Below are positions 36,082-47,229 of a stretch of DNA of 64,000 bases, piece by piece. The first letter of the stretch is position 1, and each line of letters begins with the position of its first letter. The DNA is from Gordius sp. MW1 (Eukaryota; Nematomorpha; Gordioida; Gordea; Gordiidae), in assembly GCA_964036665.1 (NCBI GenBank), contig OZ038532.1, positions 18,193,037-18,257,036 of the forward strand, in the 5' to 3' direction. The position numbers and the translations under genes were made by a program. The notes under the pieces are model-generated. The model had not been told where the DNA came from and ran no database searches. It saw nothing but the letters and a program-made list of their open reading frames with translations.

Positions 36082-38427
36082 GTTAGTTGTGTAGAGTTTT
36101 TAACACTTATATTTAATAATATAAATTTAGAATAGTTATTTAAATAGTCAAAATATTTGTCTATGTTTAAATATCTCAGGCAAATAATTTATAAAATAGC
36201 GACATCAAGTTTAGTATTTAATGTTTATGTTTTAAATAATATATAAGTTTGCCGAGTGTTTAACTGTAAAGAATTTAAATAGAAATGTGTTGTATCTTAT
36301 TAAATCTAAATAAACACGATAAGTGATATTTTTGCTATCTCTCAAGATTAGCCTCAAGTTCTAATTAAAATATAAAAATTTTAAAAATGTGATTTATTTT
36401 AAATTTCTACAATTTCAGAACGTAAAGACCAATACATTTAGACAAGGAAACTTAGCTTTTATAATTTATGCCTTTTTACCAGATTTTTGATAGGGCATTA
36501 ATATTGTAATTATATGATTTATAGTTTATACATATTAGATAACCTAGTTCTTTAGTAAAGTTAAAGAGGATAATTTATGGTAGCATAAGCCATTTATCAA
36601 TATTGAAATTGGAAAATTTGTCATAGTTGCTCTTTTTTGAAGAACGCCACTCGTCATTCAGTTAACCCAAATAACTAATAATAATTTGGTCCAAATTACC
36701 TTTTTTCCTTATTTTGTCTAAACATAATATTTGAGTTTAAATAATCACTAATTTTAATTTAATTACCTACAGACTTGATTTCTAAATGGGTCCAGCACGT
36801 CATTTAAAATAATAGATTATTTTTTCACTAAAAGGATAAGATATTTTGGGCCAATTTACCCCCCCCCCCCCCCCGCCTCCAGCCACGTTTATGTTGACCA
36901 CTCAAACTTAGTTTGAACATTAACTACTGTTAAAAAATTAATTTCTCGTGGTTTCTATATTAGAATAATTTAAATTTTCGTTTAAATTCATCTTAATAAT
37001 CACGAATAGAATTTTTTTTATCATGGAATAGAATAGGCTATAATGTGTGTAGACAAGAAGGATGTAGCTAGAGAGAGACAGAAGGCATATGCGGTCCTTT
37101 AATTAAGAAATTTTAATAAGCAAAGATATAATAGCGGAAAACGATTATTGTATTTTTCGCCCCCCCCCCCCCCCCCTTTATTCAAAGCACTAATTTAATT
37201 AATGTGTGAGACGGAAGTAGCTAATGGGACGTAGGAAAAGGCATCTGCCCCCCTCCCTTAATTAAGAATTTTTTTATAAGCAATTAGGATAATAGGGAAA
37301 ATGATAATGTATCTTTTGCTCTTTTTTAATTTAAATTAGCTACTCCCATGCCTTGGCATTTTCATTTAACTAACGATGCGCCAAGATGAGCATCATGTTG
37401 ACACAAATGCAAAATGGATTTCGACCCGAGCCCGACGATTCATTCTTTACTTTATCTCAGCCCAAACCGAGTCCGACCCAAGCCCTGCCTGAGTTTTATT
37501 GTAGAAAAAAGCAAATTTTACTTTTAAAAATTATTACCCCATATAAAAAATGAAATTGATTGTTATTGTTAATTTAAAACAAGGATAAGTTTGGAATAAA
37601 ATACCCGATTTCCTGCTGCAATCTAGTTACCTTATTATTTTAGCGTGAAAATCAAATTTTATTTTTTTAAACTGTTTAAAATAAACAAGCTGATTAAAAA
37701 AAAATATTATAGACAGGGAAAGGGGCTGGAGTTAAGCTATGTTATGTGGTTTGGGCGAATCTCGAGTTAGGATTATTTATATCATATTTTAAATGACAAG
37801 TTGCGTTTAATTCGGGTCTCGGGCCCCCAGTCGGGCTGCCCTATCAGGCCCGACCCAAGGGCCAATTATTCTATTAAATTTTGCCCCAGGGTACCTGAGG
37901 TGCGTATTACTATGTGCTAGTATTAACTTTTCAAATGGAGGTGTCCCGTCAGGAGTTCTTTAATTAGTCATTCCCGTTGAGTGCTTGTGACGCTCATATT
38001 AATGTATAACATTTTAGAATTATTGACTTAAAGCCGTATTAATTGCTAGCCATTCTTACAACCCTCCCCCCCCCCCTTATATAGATATATGATCGGCCTT
38101 AAAAAAGAGGTCTTGTGTTTGAGGCCCGCTCACGACATTTTTAAAGTATATAAAAAATTTAAGGTCGTGAACACAGCTGTTAGCTTCGAAAAGGTCAGCG
38201 TTTATCCAGATTCAGTCATTGAAGAAGCTGCCGGCCACCCCTCCTAACGTTACACTACCTCTTGTATTGAATAGCAAATTAAACTGCTTCTCCTCGATGA
38301 GTAAAAAAAGCTTTTATCTCAAATAAATCATCTGGAATTCAGGAGCGAAGTCCCTAGTGATGGGGTTCTGGGATAACCCCCCTGGCTAAGCCCGATGGAT
38401 CTAGTTCCTGTTATTTGTTAATTTTTG
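36082..38427. other. Spacer with degenerate MITE and GC-rich scraps
   Basis: No gene. Visible scraps: a C-run with a decayed right end at 36858-36893; two degenerate family copies near 37056-37180 and 37200-37350; and a pair of GGGCTCGGG-type GC-rich arms at about 37420-37490 and 37803-37865, like those of the hAT-like element at 14893. Confidence 0.45.
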
Positions 38428-38435
38428 GCCTATTC

Positions 38436-38784
38436 CATGGGCGTACCCGGGGGGGGGGGGGCGTACCCGGGGGGGGGGGGGGGGGAGGCGCCCCCCCTTA
38501 ATTAAAAAAAAAATTTCAATACAAAAAACCCTAAAAATTAAAAAAAAATTATGTCCCCCCCCCCTAATTAGCCAGAGGGGGGCAGCCGGACCCCCTGCCC
38601 CCCGGCTGCCCCCACTGCCTAATTAGGGGAGTTGCTTTTTTTTGGTCGCAGGAAAATTTTTTGATAGTGAAGGACCTTTTTTTTTGCTCGCCGGAAAATT
38701 TTTGGAGAGTCAAGCAAAAAAATTTTGTTAAAAATAATCTGCCCCCCCCCCCCCCCCTTAATTCAAAACCTGGGTACGCCCATG
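38436..38784. mobile_element. MITE, GGCGTAGCCAGG family, with duplicated left end
   Basis: 349 bp. It starts CATGGGCGTACCCGG followed by a long G-run, and GCGTACCCGG plus G-run is immediately repeated. It ends ACCTGGGTACGCCCATG. Flanks GCCTATTC (38428-38435) and GCCTATTT (38785-38792) match at 7 of 8. Several C-runs inside suggest a composite of two copies. Confidence 0.8.
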
Positions 38785-39036
38785 GCCTATTTGAATACTT
38801 TTTTTTTCTTCTCGCAATATTAACTGCATATAGTATACACCAAGGAGATGTCAGTAGTGTGTCCCTGATTATTATGTCTCTATTTTTATTAAAAAAGGCC
38901 TTAACGAAGACCCTTGATGTAAACGAAGTCTTATAAAGCCCACTGTCGTTTCTAAGTTAATAATGTTAAACTTATTTTTTGTAAACTGCACATATGCTTT
39001 TAAAATTATTTCAAAAGTATCAAAATATCAATCTAC

Positions 39037-39215
39037 GAGGCACCGTGTTACAAGGCTTCATCAAGCTGATAAAGGCCATAGGTGGATTACTAATCTTTTC
39101 CCCATACTTATCTATCATTTAATTTACCCCACAAACCTAAACTGGCTTGCTAATATGCCTCTATTCAGTCGCTTAGTAATATCTAATTTTTCTATGCATT
39201 TAAAACACCGACCCT
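39037..39215 (-). pseudogene. LINE reverse transcriptase fragment, inverted (RT motif A)
   Basis: On the minus strand a decayed frame reads IDKYGEKISNPPMAFISLMK, followed by a degenerate RT motif A ending NTVPRRLIF. Just upstream, RLNRGILASQFRFVG resembles the QFGF block that precedes motif A in non-LTR reverse transcriptases. The C-terminal RT part lies on the other strand at 39745-40560. Confidence 0.6.
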
Positions 39216-39744
39216 CTCAAGACAATAATCCTGTATTGCCCTGTCCTGTTTATCTCCTTTGCAATAAATTTCTAAATCCATTGCATAAAAAGCATTTTTT
39301 TTTTCTTAAAACAAAAAATTACGACTTCTCAAAAGCTTAAATCGTGTTTGCCAAGGTACATTTTGGCGGCATTAGCTCTTTGACAGAATTATACATTGCA
39401 TGAGCATCATTACTTAAGGCACGGTTCAAAGGGGGTCCTCAGACAGGATATTTTAATATAAATAAAATGGTTTTTTATAGTTTAGCTTGGTAAAGTAAAA
39501 GAAGTTGAATTTTAAAGTATAATTACATTAGTCAACAACAAAAAACCACTGAGAAACAATTAGAGGATTTCTAGAGTGTTCTTTGTGATAAAAACGAATA
39601 TGTTTTGATATAATTTTATTACACGTAACACTATCTACGACGCCCGAGTAAAGTGGAAAATTGGTGTCAGGTCGAAAAACGGCTGTAAACTCCAAAATAA
39701 TGATAATTCCATTACAACATATTAGTAGAACGAATTCCTAATCA

Positions 39745-40560
39745 ATGAAAAGCTCGATTCCGTGTGGAAATTACATAATCAAGCTAACTTGCCACTCCAT
39801 GAATCTCATGAAAAACATTTATGAAGACCCAAACTCTTGCGTTTTGGGTATAAACTTTATCGGGGTAAAATTGGATAGCATCAAGGTTCTGCTCATATTC
39901 AATCTAGTTATGAAAATAATAACCAGAGACACTCAAAAAGCATCTCCTTAGTGCAAGCTATCCGATGATATTATACTATGCGAGGAAACAAAGAATGAAG
40001 TATTTTAAGAAGGCGAAAATAGTCAAAGCGCTTAGCTCTATATGGTTTAAAGGTCAACGATTATACATGGAGATGAACGTTACATGCACCCAATTGCTAG
40101 ATCACCATCTAAACTACCCAAAAGTGGTAAGGTTTACATACTTTAGCTTGATGCCACATCTAGAGGGCGGCTGCACAAAAGAACAGGGATCCAAAAAGGA
40201 TGGCTCAACTGGTGAAGTTTATCCGGTGTAATGACAAGATGATGCCAATATGGTTGAAAGCAAAACTTACAAAAGTGAAACATGTGCATTAAACATACGG
40301 AAGAAAAGCTATTACAAGCCAGGGAGATGAGAATGATACGATGGAGCTTGGGGTATACTAAGCTCGATATGACAGTCTCAGGGCAAAAATGGGTATTTCA
40401 ACCGATGGCGGACCTGATTAATTAATCGGGAGTCATATACTATTGTGAAACGAATGATGTAAATCGAAAATTATTGGGCATAGAGACTCGGGAAAAGAAG
40501 AAGAGGACGACGTCGTGTCATGTAGTAGATTATGAAAATGAAGAAGATAAATCAGGACAT
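39745..40560 (+). pseudogene. LINE reverse transcriptase, C-terminal half, decayed
   Basis: Plus-strand fragments in shifting frames: MNLMKNIYEDP and FNLVMKIITRDTQKASP (RT palm region); CKLSDDIILCE, matching the catalytic FADD block with F changed; then TEEKLLQAREMRMIRWSLGY, typical of the C-terminus of non-LTR RTs; and an RxxKKR tail near 40490. Several stops are present. It is a dead copy of a non-LTR retrotransposon. Confidence 0.75.
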
Positions 40561-40600
40561 GGCGCTTACCCAATAAAGATGGAATAAAATTATCGATACA

Positions 40601-41232
40601 AAAGTAAAAAATATTGACTAGTTCACTAAATTACCTTACATTTTTGAAAAATACCTATTTTGTGAAGATGAAATAAAATAAAGTTAAGAATTATAAATAT
40701 TTGGAAAACGTTCCGATATTGCTATTGAATTATATTTACAAATAGTAATCCGATTTTTTGTCTTTAAAAAAACGAGTGAAAATTATCATGAGATAGTAAA
40801 GAAATTTGCTTCCACATTTTTTAAAATAATTTTTAAGGCCTGGTAGCCAAAGATTGTGAGAGTGGTTGTGGCAGTACAATAAAAATTATAGTATTGTTAA
40901 TTTCCGACTATTTAGAATTTTCAGAGCTTCGGCTGAAAACAGAAGATCTTTGTTGTGATTAAATGGGATAAATGCGTGATACATATAAAGCTCCATGGTA
41001 AACTGAGTCCTTTTTCCCAAGCGCGTTTGGCTGCTAACTTCAAAAAATCTATTTAAATTTGCAACCTGTTTCTCGATTAATTTGCAAGACTATTTAAAGT
41101 TAGATGGGAAGTCGGCCAGCTTTTATTTTATTTTTTTACCATAATAAATTATATTGGCACTTGTTGATGAGTTGGATGACATATTAATGTAAATTAAGTT
41201 TTGATCTTTTGTCCCTAATTTCATCTCATTTT
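40601..41232. other. Upstream region of the Asteroid-type gene
   Basis: AT-rich. The start site and promoter cannot be placed from sequence alone. Confidence 0.35.
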
Positions 41233-43263
41233 ATGGGTGTTAAAGGGCTCTCAACTTTTATGAAAAATAATTATAACTTTGAACATATTTGCCTTTATAA
41301 TTTAAAAATTGTAATCGATGGTAATAATTTAATTTATTATTTGTACTTAGCGAGTCCAAATTTAAATGTTTATAATGGAGATTATAATGATTATAGACAA
41401 TTTGTTGAAAATTTTTTTATACTACTTTATTTAAATAAAATAATTCCATTTGTAATTTTTGATGGATGTTCAGATCCAGATGCTTTAAAATTTTCCACAA
41501 GTTTGGCTCGCCAAAAAAATAGACTTGAAAAAGCCATGTCACCCCTAAATTCTACTAACATAAAGTATGTCTTGCCCATTTTATGTGAAATGATTTTTAT
41601 TGAAGTTTTGAACAAGTTTAATATTCCTCATCAACGTTGTTTAACTGAGGCTGATCAAGAAATTGCTATGCTTGCTAATACCTTGTCAATACCAGTTCTA
41701 AGCAATGATAGTGATTTTTTTATATTATTCCTTAAAAAAGGTTTTATACTTTTGGACTCTCTAAATATGGAAGATTTACTTTACACAGATCTCAGCAAAG
41801 AAGATTCATTTGTTAAGTTATCAAAATTTAAATTGAGGGGTGATATATACAAGGCCCATATATTTATAGCAATGTATCCAGGCCTAAAACCTCAGTTTTT
41901 ACCATTATTAGCTGTATTAAATGGTTGTGATTATTGCACAAAAGATGAATTTGGGTCTTTCTTTTCCCACCTTATTCAAGGAAAAAGGAAATCTCAGTTC
42001 AATATCATTCTAAAATGGCTATCAAAATATGAAAGTGTTGAAGAAGCAATTGATAAAATTTTGTCATATCAAAAATCAGATGAAAAATGTAATACAAGGA
42101 AAAAGATATTTAAAATTACTAATTATTATATACCAGCTGGAAGTTTTTTAAATAACTATTTTAATCAATTCTCACCTACTTTAAATAAAATATATTCTGT
42201 TAATTATGGGGATCTCATTAATACTGTGTTTTACATAGATCAAATTAAAGATAAAACCTTTAATTTTAATCTAGATCTTAATGTAAATCTATTGACATTT
42301 ATCTGTGAAAAGGATGAATTCAAATCTCCTGTGCTTTTAAATTATCAAAAATATTTTCATAAAATGTTATGGGATACATCATTGCTCAATCTATTAATAA
42401 GAAAACATATATTCCTTTTACCACAAATTGAGAATTATAAGAGAGATTCTGTGTATAAAATATCAGAGTATCTTCGAAAATGTATGTATGCCTTTTTATT
42501 TATTCCCTTATATAAAGAAGACAAATTTGTTGTTAAAATCAAAGAATTTAAGCGAAAATTTAAAAATTTATATATTGAGAGCATCAATATAACTCCAGAT
42601 GATGGTACACATTTCTTTAACACTATCATGAATGGTGATAATCTAAATTCATTACAAACCTTATTAAATGGTGATGACAAATTTAGCATCAATCCATTAA
42701 TTGATATTACCAATAATTTATATTTGTTTGCTTTATCTTTAAAGTATCTCTATTTTAAATATTACTCTGTTAAACTCAACCATTCAGAAGCAGAATTTAA
42801 ATCACTTATTTTCACTATACACGCAATTATTATCATTATATTACCCCACTCCTTAATTGCCAACTATATTGACAATATTTATAACACGTGGCTGACAAAA
42901 TTCTACAACAATTTCATAACTCATTTTGGAGAACAAAAAGCATTTCGCAAATCAAAGTTTAAATACAATTCCATAAATGTTGATATTATTCACAGTATAG
43001 GAGAATGGCAATCTATTTTGAAATGTTTAACAATTTTAAATCAAATGCTCAACTATCCTTACCCAACACCAATTGAACTCCTCGGACACATAAACTGTTC
43101 AATAGTTTATCACATCGCTAATAGACTCTCGATTGAATGTTGCAATGATATAGATTCTTTTGTTTATTGTAATTTATTTGATAGCAATGATGCAATTGTG
43201 CCTCATGATATTCAAAAAAATTATAAAAATCTTATACATTTTGTCTTTGATAAGTGTTTGTAA
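41233..43263 (+). CDS. ASTE1: Asteroid-type FEN/XPG-fold protein (ASTE1-like)
   Basis: A single open frame of 676 residues. The start at 41233 gives MGVKGLSTF, the usual N-terminus of the FEN-1/XPG superfamily; an in-frame ATG eight codons upstream is less likely. Seen: XPG-N-like region with IVIDGNN (Asp29) and FVIFDG (Asp77); XPG-I-like region with LTEADQEIAMLAN (Glu139, Asp141) and VLSNDSDFFI (Asp159, Asp161); and LNGCDYC (Asp232). These align with the acidic metal-binding positions of FEN-1. The C-terminal 400 residues are Leu/Asn/Tyr-rich and unassigned, as in Asteroid homologues. Asteroid was described in Drosophila in EGF-receptor signalling, and the vertebrate homologue ASTE1 has been reported as a structure-specific endonuclease. 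It has no introns, unlike its neighbours, but no poly(A) tail or duplications suggesting a retrocopy were seen. Confidence 0.88.
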   Translation: MGVKGLSTFMKNNYNFEHICLYNLKIVIDGNNLIYYLYLASPNLNVYNGDYNDYRQFVENFFILLYLNKIIPFVIFDGCSDPDALKFSTSLARQKNRLEKAMSPLNSTNIKYVLPILCEMIFIEVLNKFNIPHQRCLTEADQEIAMLANTLSIPVLSNDSDFFILFLKKGFILLDSLNMEDLLYTDLSKEDSFVKLSKFKLRGDIYKAHIFIAMYPGLKPQFLPLLAVLNGCDYCTKDEFGSFFSHLIQGKRKSQFNIILKWLSKYESVEEAIDKILSYQKSDEKCNTRKKIFKITNYYIPAGSFLNNYFNQFSPTLNKIYSVNYGDLINTVFYIDQIKDKTFNFNLDLNVNLLTFICEKDEFKSPVLLNYQKYFHKMLWDTSLLNLLIRKHIFLLPQIENYKRDSVYKISEYLRKCMYAFLFIPLYKEDKFVVKIKEFKRKFKNLYIESINITPDDGTHFFNTIMNGDNLNSLQTLLNGDDKFSINPLIDITNNLYLFALSLKYLYFKYYSVKLNHSEAEFKSLIFTIHAIIIIILPHSLIANYIDNIYNTWLTKFYNNFITHFGEQKAFRKSKFKYNSINVDIIHSIGEWQSILKCLTILNQMLNYPYPTPIELLGHINCSIVYHIANRLSIECCNDIDSFVYCNLFDSNDAIVPHDIQKNYKNLIHFVFDKCL

Positions 43264-44272
43264 TTATGAAAAACAATGATGTCTTCTGTATCAGAATTTG
43301 ATTACATTGCTTTTGGGTCATTATTTTAATATGAATTAAAGTTGTAGGGATTTGTTAGCCTTATACAACTTTAATTTTTTATAAAAGATTTCCCATTTTA
43401 AAAACTTTATAAAATTTGTTAGAAATTTTTAAAATGTTTTTCCATATTTAATGTTTTAAATTTTTCACCAAATTATAGCTGTTTTTAATTTATGCTCCTC
43501 AAATTCGAATTATAGTTGTATTATATTTTCAACATGGCCAATAAAATATTAACTAAATTGTTTTAGAATTTTATCTGATTTGATCGCACCTCCTACCAAT
43601 GCTATATACGATCTCCTTCTCGCCCACCACCCTGAGGGTGAAGCTTTAACCCCCTCACTGAAGTAAACCCCACCAACTCCAATCATCGACTTCAGTATTT
43701 TAGGAGGGATTTACAATTTTATGATTTATGGAAGTCAAAAAATATAAATAGACATAATTTTTTTACTGCAAAGGGCCTAAAATATTCCCTTTATCTCATT
43801 CAGATTAAAAATTACCTTAACGTTTTTCACCCAATTTTTATAAATTCTCATTTGTTTTATTAAATAAATATCTAAATGCTCTATTGCAGGTTTCTTAAAA
43901 AATTTGAAAGATAGTGCTGTTACATATTTATTCATTTTAAAATAATGTATTATTGCATTTTAAACCAACAAATAAATATTATATGTTTTTAGATTGAATT
44001 ATCTTATAATCAAAGATCAAAAGATATTTTTTAAGGGGATATATATATTTTTGTAATGAACTAAATAGAACTATTTGATGCTGAAAATTGTTGCTAGCAA
44101 TTTTTCGAATAAAAAAGTGTAAATAAATTATCAAAAAATGGAAGTTTTAGTTGTACAAAAATTTGGACCACTTTCCTATATTATTTGGCGATTAAGAGTT
44201 TATTAATTTATTCGAAAATAATATATTATCGAGTTTATATTTACGGACATTTGCACTATACATTTATTTCAT
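43264..44272. other. 3' flank of the Asteroid-type gene
   Basis: No gene. AATAAA at 43540-43545, about 280 bp after the stop, is a candidate poly(A) signal. Confidence 0.4.
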
Positions 44273-44273
44273 A

Positions 44274-44700
44274 CTAGCTGTGTATGTCCAAGCGTTGCTT
44301 TGGCTTAGTCCTATTAGCTAAAAAATGGGCCGGTGTAGGGTGAGAACAGACAGCATGTTTTTTTCAAACACCCCTTTTGATTGGATAAAGGGATGATTAA
44401 TGGCTTTTTCACGCTCTCTCCCTCCAATGGGATTGGGTAGAGGCGTGATTAATGATATTTTTTGAGAGAATTTTAACTCATGTTAACACCCAGCGTTCAT
44501 CGTGTTACTACTAAGACATTGTTCTTAAGTAGGCAATAAATCATTCCTCCCTTATACTAAGCTTTTATCCAAAAACACTAGAAATTTCTAATCTCCTATT
44601 TTAATCATTCCTCCCTTTATAAACTTTTATCCAAAAACACTATAAATTTCTCTTCTTCTATTAGTAATTTGTCTAACATTAATAAAATTTAAATTAAATT
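44274..44700 (-). mobile_element. Helitron 3' terminus on minus strand, 5' limit unknown
   Basis: Plus-strand CTAGCTGTGTATGTCCAAGC followed by GTTGCTTTGG is the complement of a Helitron 3' end: hairpin CCAAAGCAACGCTTGG, spacer, CTAG, with host A at 44273. It matches the end at 22113. The element extends rightward, possibly through the G-run repeats, but its 5' end was not found. Confidence 0.65.
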
Positions 44701-44730
44701 TTAATGATATGTCAAATATTTTTTTTTTTT

Positions 44731-45640
44731 TGGGGGGGGGGAGGGTGAGGTGGGAAGGGGGGGGGGCAAAGTCCCAAAAGAGTAAATTAATTTTTTTTCG
44801 CCATCATAAATTTGTTTTTGGGAGGTCTATTAATTTATTTATATAATTACAATTTAAATATTATATAAAAAAATAAATTAAAGCGAAAAAATATATTTGT
44901 AATTAGATCAAAGTCGATTTTCAAAGGGGGGGGGGAATGAAATTTGTTTTAAGAGATCTATTTATTTATTTATATATTTATTTATTATAATTTAAATTCA
45001 AATATTATATTAAAATTGAATTAAACATAAATGATATAAAATAGATTTAATCAAAGTTAATAGGAGGGGGGTGCGAATGATACATTCATTAAACACTAAA
45101 TTAAATATTAAATTAACTTATTTCGCCTATTTAAACTTCCTTTTATTTATATAAGTTAAAATATTATATATAAAAATTATAATATTTGATTAAATCAATG
45201 TTTATTTTTTTTTGGGGGGGGGGGGGGTGAAAGACTTGCCCAAAAAACACTTAATTAGTTTTTTGTCTATAGAATTTTATGAATTCAAGTATTAATCTAA
45301 ACATATAAAGCTATTAAAACTAACTAAAAATTTAACATTCTATAAATATTATGTCTATCTATATCGATTTATTTTGCAATGGCGAAGGGGGGGGGGGGTT
45401 AGGCAGATCTCCAACCGTAATTTAAATTATATCCTCTTTTTATTAAAAAATTTCTATATAAAATATTTAATATTATATGAAAAAACTGAACTAAAACGTA
45501 GTTTACTTTAAAAAATCAGCAAAAAGCTAGGAAAACTGAAATAAATAACAAAACTGGAAAATTTAGTTTATGAATTAGCTTATATTAAGATTAATTTTCA
45601 TTGAAGGAGGTGGGGATTTCTTCTCAGATTTATTAAAAAA
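44731..45640 (+). repeat. Degenerate tandem repeat with G-run heads
   Basis: G-runs recur at about 44731, 44928, 45063, 45215, 45387 and 45603. Each is followed by AT-rich sequence with recurring words (TTTATTTATTTATATA, AATATTATAT, GATTAAATCAAAGT). It reads as about six diverged units of 140-220 bp. No coding capacity. Confidence 0.55.
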
Positions 45641-45847
45641 TTTTAATATATAGATAGAATTGAAAATATTATATACAAAATGTGAATTAAAAATTAAAAT
45701 AATATATCCAAAATGTTAATTTAAACACAATATATTAAAAATAATAAACGCAACGCTAATAAATAGCAAAATTTGAACTTTGGTAAAAAATATCAGTCAA
45801 AATAATTGATTGACAGCTCTTATAAAATACGGCTGGCTTCTGCCGTA

Positions 45848-46175
45848 CCACACCGGGCCCCGGGCAACATAATAAGATTTGGGCAAATCGGGCATAATGA
45901 TGATTTCAAAAAATGTAATAATCGGTCACTTTTTTATTTGATTGTATAATTTTTGTTAATCCTCGTTTTTATACAAAAAACTAAGAAAAAAATATAAAAT
46001 TTTTTACAAAATATAACGTAGTAAAATTAAAAATATTATTTCGGGCCGGGCATTTTGGGGAGCTCTAATAATTTAAACAGGATTGGGCTGACACTAGAAG
46101 TCGGGCAGGCAGCCTAATTATAAAAGGGGGTCAGGTCGACTTCGGACAGAGATTTTTTAACAAATCTGACCTCTG
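45848..46175. mobile_element. GC-rich hAT-like remnant
   Basis: It contains CCGGGCCCCGGGCAAC on the left and TTCGGGCCGGGCATTTTGGG on the right, ending AACAAATCTGACCTCTG. The right part is the same family as 54623-55052. The left end is truncated and no duplication is visible. Confidence 0.5.
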
Positions 46176-46974
46176 GTTATTATCACTAGCATTATTTCTC
46201 AAATTTAAATTACAAAATTTTGCATAATAAATTTAAAGTTATAATACTAAATCCTGATATTACAATTTAATTTTTCGCGTCAATATTTGCCTTTTGATAA
46301 TGACATTTAATTAAATTTTAATAACTATATTATTAAATTAAATGCAACACGATTAATTTCAATTTAAAAAATGTCTATATCACATGGACATAATATATAC
46401 TCAACAATTTAATTTAGTTCTTTCTGCTTAAATAAATTTATTATCAATATTTAATTCCCTTCAATAATCAAATTAATAAACAAAAAGAATATAAAATTCA
46501 TTTTTATAAGAACTTAATCCTATTTCATATAAAAATTATTTCCACGAGCGATTTTATGGGTGTACAATACCCATTCAAAAACTCTAAGCTTTTCAAGGCG
46601 TTAATTTTATAGTATAGTAGGTTATAATTAATTAGCTTATGACCGATCAAACCAGCTTACAATCCCGCTAGGAATGATAATATGATTTGGTGGAAGTCTA
46701 GTCATTGGTGTCATTTCATACTTCCATTGTTATTCCCCCCTCCTCCCACCTTCTTTAGATACCACGGTGGGAATATGAAAGTGACAATAGTCCCAACTTA
46801 ATAAAATTTGTCACAATGAAGATATGCAATTATCACCAAATCCCTCTTTCCCTTATTATGACACCTATAAATCTCCATCTTTAAAACCTTGAATATTATT
46901 ACTATCCTCTAGTAAATTTTTTCATAGCTCGTTCCCCCATTTTTATTCATATTTAAAATAAATTGTCAACCAAA
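46176..46974. promoter_or_regulatory. Upstream region of the collagen gene
   Basis: AT-rich flank. Promoter and 5' UTR are presumably here but no specific element is defined. Confidence 0.3.
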
Positions 46975-47229
46975 ATGAATTTTAGCCGTTCAGAATGGAA
47001 GTATTCGGGAACAAATTTTATCACCTTATTTTTAAAATCGCTGCTGGCTGGAATGATATGGGCCACTGTGTTGGGTGTAGTCATTTTGCTACCTTATATT
47101 CTCCTCGAATTAAATAAAATTGAGAGGAATCAGGTTGCCAAAATGGAAAACTTAATTCGTGAAACAAAATCTAAGCAAGCCCAATTTATTAATTTAAAAT
47201 TAAATATTTTGGACGATTCTTTCGTTCAA
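46975..47229 (+). CDS. Collagen exon 1 (cytoplasmic tail, membrane anchor)
   Basis: 85 codons from ATG at 46975, preceded by CCAAA. The membrane segment is [20 protein letters not shown], followed by a charged stretch. Donor TTCAA/GTAATT, phase 0. Confidence 0.8.

Noticed and set aside
38963..39340. Plus-strand 125-codon frame
   Set aside because: It lies opposite the inverted LINE reverse-transcriptase fragment; the minus strand explains the sequence.
41209..41232. Upstream in-frame ATG of the Asteroid-type gene
   Set aside because: The family conserves MGxxGL at the very N-terminus, which fits the ATG at 41233.
46963..46974. Collagen start four codons upstream
   Set aside because: That codon is TTG; the first ATG in frame is at 46975.
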